DNA of 6,793 bases, from NCBI GenBank assembly GCA_004366195.1, contig SIRV01000195.1:1-6793 (forward strand). The letters run 5' to 3'. The stretch is from Actinomycetota bacterium. Its GTDB lineage: Bacteria; Actinomycetota; UBA4738; HRBIN12. Within the stretch, counting starts at the first letter, position 1. Each line of letters starts with the position of its first letter. The position numbers and the translations under genes are program-made. Positions 4,686-6,793 of the stretch are shown here, in pieces. A model generated the notes under the pieces. It saw only the letters and a program-made list of their open reading frames with translations, was not told the DNA's origin and did no database searches.

Positions 4686-5885
4686 TCAGTCGTCGAACGA
4701 GACGGGGAAGGGGAGCGCGACCGGGTCGTAGAAGCGCGAGCGGCCCTGGGCGTCGAACCGGTCGAGGCCGAAGTCCGAGACGTCGGTCACCCCCGTCCGG
4801 CCCTCGAGCGCGAGATCGGCGGCGATCCGCGCGACGGCCGGGCCCCACATCATCCCGTGGCCAACGGCGGTGGCGATGGTCACGCCCTCGATCGTCTGGC
4901 CATCGGGGGTGACGGCTGGGCCGATGATGGGGAGGTGGTCGGGCGAGTACTCGATCGTCGCGGCCCACACCTTCCGGATCCCGAGCCCGCGGGTGACCGG
5001 CACGAGCCGGGCGAGGCGACGCCGCATGGCGTCGAGGTGGCGCCAGTCGATCTCGCGGGCCGGGCCGGGCATCTCGCGGGGGTTCGACATCCCCCACAGC
5101 AGGCCGCCTTCCTCCAGCCGCCAGTAGAGGCCGCGGCCGATGTCGAAGACCATCGGGAGGCGCTCCACCTGGAACGCGGGGTGGGGTGCGCTCACGACGA
5201 CCTGGTGCCGCGCCGCGCCGACGGGGATGCGGAGACCGGCGAGCCTGCCGACCTCGCGGAGCGTGGGGCCGCCGGTGAGGATGACGCGCTCCGTGGCGAT
5301 CACCCCGTCCGGCGTCTCGACCCCCCTCAGGCGCCCGCGCTTCGTGCGGCGCAGGCCGAGGAAGGGCGTGCGCTCGCGCAGGTCCACGCGGGTCCGCTGC
5401 ATCGCGAGGGAGTACGCGCGCACGTTCCGCACGGGATCGATGCAGCCGTCGATCGCCGCGTACGAGCCGCCGCGGTGCCCCTCGGGCGCGAGGGTCGGGT
5501 TCAGCTCCACCGCCTCCTCCGGCGAGAGCCACCGCACGTCGAGCCCCACCGAGCGCTGCATCGCGACGCGCTCGCGCCCCTCGCGCTCCTCGCGGGCGGT
5601 GGTGGCGAGGATCATGTAGCCGAGCTCGCGGAAGCCGGAGTCGGTGCCGAGCAGCTCGCGTTGGCTCCGGTAGAAGGCGATCGACCAGCGACCGAGCTCG
5701 ACGGTGGCGGGGGTGCCGGCCTGGGAGCGGACCACGCCCGAGGCGCGGCTGGAGGCGCCCTGGCCGACCAGGTCCCGTTCCAGCACGACGACGCGCTTCG
5801 CACCGGAGCGCCGCGCGAAGTACGACGCCCACCCGCCGACGGTGCCGGCGCCGACGACCACGAGGTCCGCCACGTCCTTGCCCAT
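4686..5885 (-). CDS. FAD-dependent oxidoreductase, DAO (glycine/D-amino-acid oxidase) family
   Basis: The 399-residue product has the DAO-family layout. The N-terminus carries a Rossmann dinucleotide site VVVGAGTVGG (residues 9-18) and an acidic residue for the ADP ribose at the end of strand 2 (VVVLERD, E36). The late motif SPDHLPIIG (314-322) and C-terminal flavin-contact segment AVGHGMMWGPAVARIAADL (about 340-358) resemble sarcosine oxidase beta and related amine dehydrogenases. These flavoenzymes oxidise a C-N bond of an amino or N-methyl amino acid, giving an imine and passing electrons to oxygen or an electron carrier. I see no Cys or His at the sites used for covalent FAD in monomeric sarcosine oxidase or dimethylglycine dehydrogenase, so FAD is probably non-covalent. 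The substrate is not identifiable. The start ATG has GGAGGT (5896-5891) 5 nt upstream. It is convergent with the pirin and divergent from the CPBP gene. Confidence 0.88.
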   Translation of the reverse strand: MGKDVADLVVVGAGTVGGWASYFARRSGAKRVVVLERDLVGQGASSRASGVVRSQAGTPATVELGRWSIAFYRSQRELLGTDSGFRELGYMILATTAREEREGRERVAMQRSVGLDVRWLSPEEAVELNPTLAPEGHRGGSYAAIDGCIDPVRNVRAYSLAMQRTRVDLRERTPFLGLRRTKRGRLRGVETPDGVIATERVILTGGPTLREVGRLAGLRIPVGAARHQVVVSAPHPAFQVERLPMVFDIGRGLYWRLEEGGLLWGMSNPREMPGPAREIDWRHLDAMRRRLARLVPVTRGLGIRKVWAATIEYSPDHLPIIGPAVTPDGQTIEGVTIATAVGHGMMWGPAVARIAADLALEGRTGVTDVSDFGLDRFDAQGRSRFYDPVALPFPVSFDD

Positions 5886-5915
5886 GCCTCACCTCCGCGC
5901 TCGGGACGGTGCCGC

Positions 5916-5921
5916 AGCATA
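5916..5921 (-). promoter_or_regulatory. Possible -10 box for the FAD oxidoreductase
   Basis: TATGCT, read on the minus strand, lies 30 nt upstream of the ATG and would give a short leader containing the GGAGGT site. No -35 element is recognisable. Confidence 0.4.
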
Positions 5922-5998
5922 CGGCGCGGACCCCCGTGGCGAGGGGCTCGACGGGTCCCGGGCGTCCAACGGCGCGAGCGCGCGCGCCGGCGCCCCCG

Positions 5999-6004
5999 TA
6001 GGCT
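5999..6004 (+). promoter_or_regulatory. Possible -10 box for a leaderless CPBP transcript
   Basis: TAGGCT ends 9 nt before the ATG at 6014. No Shine-Dalgarno is present, so transcription starting at or next to the ATG would give a leaderless mRNA. The GTG at 6005 in the same frame directly follows the box and would lie upstream of the transcription start, so 6014 is preferred. Confidence 0.4.
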
Positions 6005-6013
6005 GTGGGCACC

Positions 6014-6760
6014 ATGCGCGTCGCAACCCCTGCGCCGCCGAGCGCCCTTCCCCGGCGCGCCCTGGCCGAGGAGGCCCTCGTCGTACTCTCCCTCTCGCTC
6101 CTCGCGAGCGCCGTCGACGCGATCATCTCGCTCTTCGAGGCCCCGATCTCCGGCGTCGTGGTGGCCTCCGTGAGCCAGAGCCGGGTGCTCGCGCGCCAGC
6201 TCACCGGGGTCACCTTCGGCCTGGCGCCGGCGTGGCTGTGCTGGTACCTCGTGCGACGGAGCGGGGAGGGCAGGGCGGGGATCGGGCTCGCCCTCGACCG
6301 TCCCCGGCGGGACCTCGTCGCCGGCGCCGTGCTCGCGGCCGTCGTGGGGCTCGCCGGCGTCGGCGTGTACCTGGGGGCGGTGGCGCTCGGCGTGAACCGG
6401 TTCGTGGTCCCCGTGCCGCCGATCGGTCACTGGTGGACGGTGCCGGTGCTCCTGCTGCGCGCGATCGAGGCCGGCGTGGTCGAGGAGGTCGTGGCCGTCG
6501 CGTACCTCGTCACGCGGCTCCAGCAGCTGCGCGCGACGCCGGCCGCGGCGGTGGGCGCGAGCGCGCTCCTGCGCGGCGCGTACCACCTGTACCAGGGGCT
6601 CGGGGGCTTCGTGGGCAACCTCGCGATGGGTCTGCTCTTCGGCGCGCTGTTCGTGCGCACCCGCCGGGCGTGGCCGCTCGTCGTGGCCCACGTCCTGCTC
6701 GACGTGGGCGCGGGGGTCGGCTACCTCCTGCTCCGCGGGCGGCTGCCGGGGCTCGTCTGA
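6014..6760 (+). CDS. CPBP family intramembrane protein (CAAX protease/bacteriocin-processing fold)
   Basis: The 248-residue protein has about seven or eight hydrophobic segments and the CPBP (Abi/RCE1) motifs. Motif 1 is VVEEVVAVAYLVTRL (E157, E158); the Arg of the classic EExxxR is absent and Ala stands there, as I recall for related actinobacterial proteins with EEVVxxxYL. Motif 2 is LLRGAYHLYQGLGGFVGN (H191), motif 3 VVAHVLLD (H226, D230). The glutamates and histidines that form the proposed active site are present, so membrane proteolysis is possible. Family members process peptides, confer bacteriocin self-immunity or degrade anti-sigma factors; the substrate here is unknown. The ATG at 6014 is chosen over the in-frame GTG at 6005, which adds three residues. 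It is divergent from the FAD oxidoreductase, with 128 nt between start codons. Confidence 0.88.
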   Translation: MRVATPAPPSALPRRALAEEALVVLSLSLLASAVDAIISLFEAPISGVVVASVSQSRVLARQLTGVTFGLAPAWLCWYLVRRSGEGRAGIGLALDRPRRDLVAGAVLAAVVGLAGVGVYLGAVALGVNRFVVPVPPIGHWWTVPVLLLRAIEAGVVEEVVAVAYLVTRLQQLRATPAAAVGASALLRGAYHLYQGLGGFVGNLAMGLLFGALFVRTRRAWPLVVAHVLLDVGAGVGYLLLRGRLPGLV

Positions 6761-6763
6761 CCC

Positions 6764-6779
6764 GGCGGGATCCGCCTTT
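6764..6779 (+). terminator. Short terminator-like hairpin after the CPBP gene
   Basis: GGCGG (6764-6768) and CCGCC (6772-6776) form a 5-bp stem with a GAT loop, starting 3 nt after the CPBP stop and followed by TTT. The stem and T-run are both short, so it is a weak candidate. The remaining bases to 6793 show nothing assignable. Confidence 0.4.
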
Positions 6780-6793
6780 CGGACGATGCACCG

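Noticed and set aside
4857..6173. Plus-strand 438-codon frame opposite the FAD oxidoreductase
   Set aside because: It is an antisense shadow without recognisable motifs, and it runs into the start of the CPBP gene in another frame.
4384..6213. Minus-strand 609-codon open frame overlapping the FAD oxidoreductase
   Set aside because: The frame is off by one from the DAO-family gene and reads as Arg/Pro/Gly-rich low complexity. The 399-residue frame has motifs and a good Shine-Dalgarno.
1..6793. CRISPR arrays, tRNA or rRNA genes, insertion sequences
   Set aside because: No regularly spaced long repeats, no tRNA cloverleaf or rRNA-like sequence, and no transposase motifs or flanking inverted repeats were recognised.

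Overview
This is a high-GC, coding-dense window with strong G/C preference at third codon positions. The gene content fits a soil or freshwater actinobacterium (Actinomycetota): an AfsR/SARP-type multidomain ATPase, a stand-alone Lrp/AsnC ligand-binding domain, a CPBP membrane protein of the actinobacterial 'YHLYQG' type, and probable leaderless starts placed just after -10 boxes. No closer taxonomic call is possible from the sequence alone, and no RNA genes, insertion sequences or CRISPR arrays were seen.

Layout. (1) Positions 1-1901, minus strand: most of a large STAND-type regulator with BTAD, degenerate class III cyclase-like and AAA/NTPase domains. It runs off the left edge and lacks the N-terminal winged-helix DNA-binding domain usual in SARP proteins. 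(2) Positions 1944-2056, minus strand, immediately upstream: two tandem micro-ORFs, each behind a near-perfect Shine-Dalgarno, encoding the related peptides MPKKFPKP and MMPRKFPKM. An RNA hairpin and a 12-bp repeat lie between them. (3) Positions 2057-2387: a divergent intergenic region with three 11-bp-spaced direct repeats, a clear + strand -10 box and a possible leaderless 22-codon upstream ORF ending 5 nt before the next gene. (4) Plus strand: an MFS_1_like transporter (2388-3608), a stand-alone RAM-domain protein (3674-3907) and a pirin (3978-4682). (5) Minus strand: a DAO-family FAD oxidoreductase (4686-5885), ending 3 nt from the pirin stop. (6) Plus strand: a CPBP-family membrane protein (6014-6760) followed by a short terminator-like hairpin.

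How it may work together. The transporter, RAM protein and pirin are co-directional with short gaps (65 and 70 nt) and could be partly co-transcribed, but nothing ties them to one pathway. The most unusual part is the regulator's 5' end. Where the DNA-binding domain should be there are duplicated micro-peptide genes, and the second is in frame with the regulator, separated only by an amber codon. The two peptides differ by silent changes plus one K/R exchange and one terminal residue, which suggests selection on the peptide rather than a chance repeat. Possible readings are a translational leader controlling the regulator, a peptide ligand for the STAND ATPase, or a remodelled or decayed regulator gene. 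The sequence alone does not decide between them.
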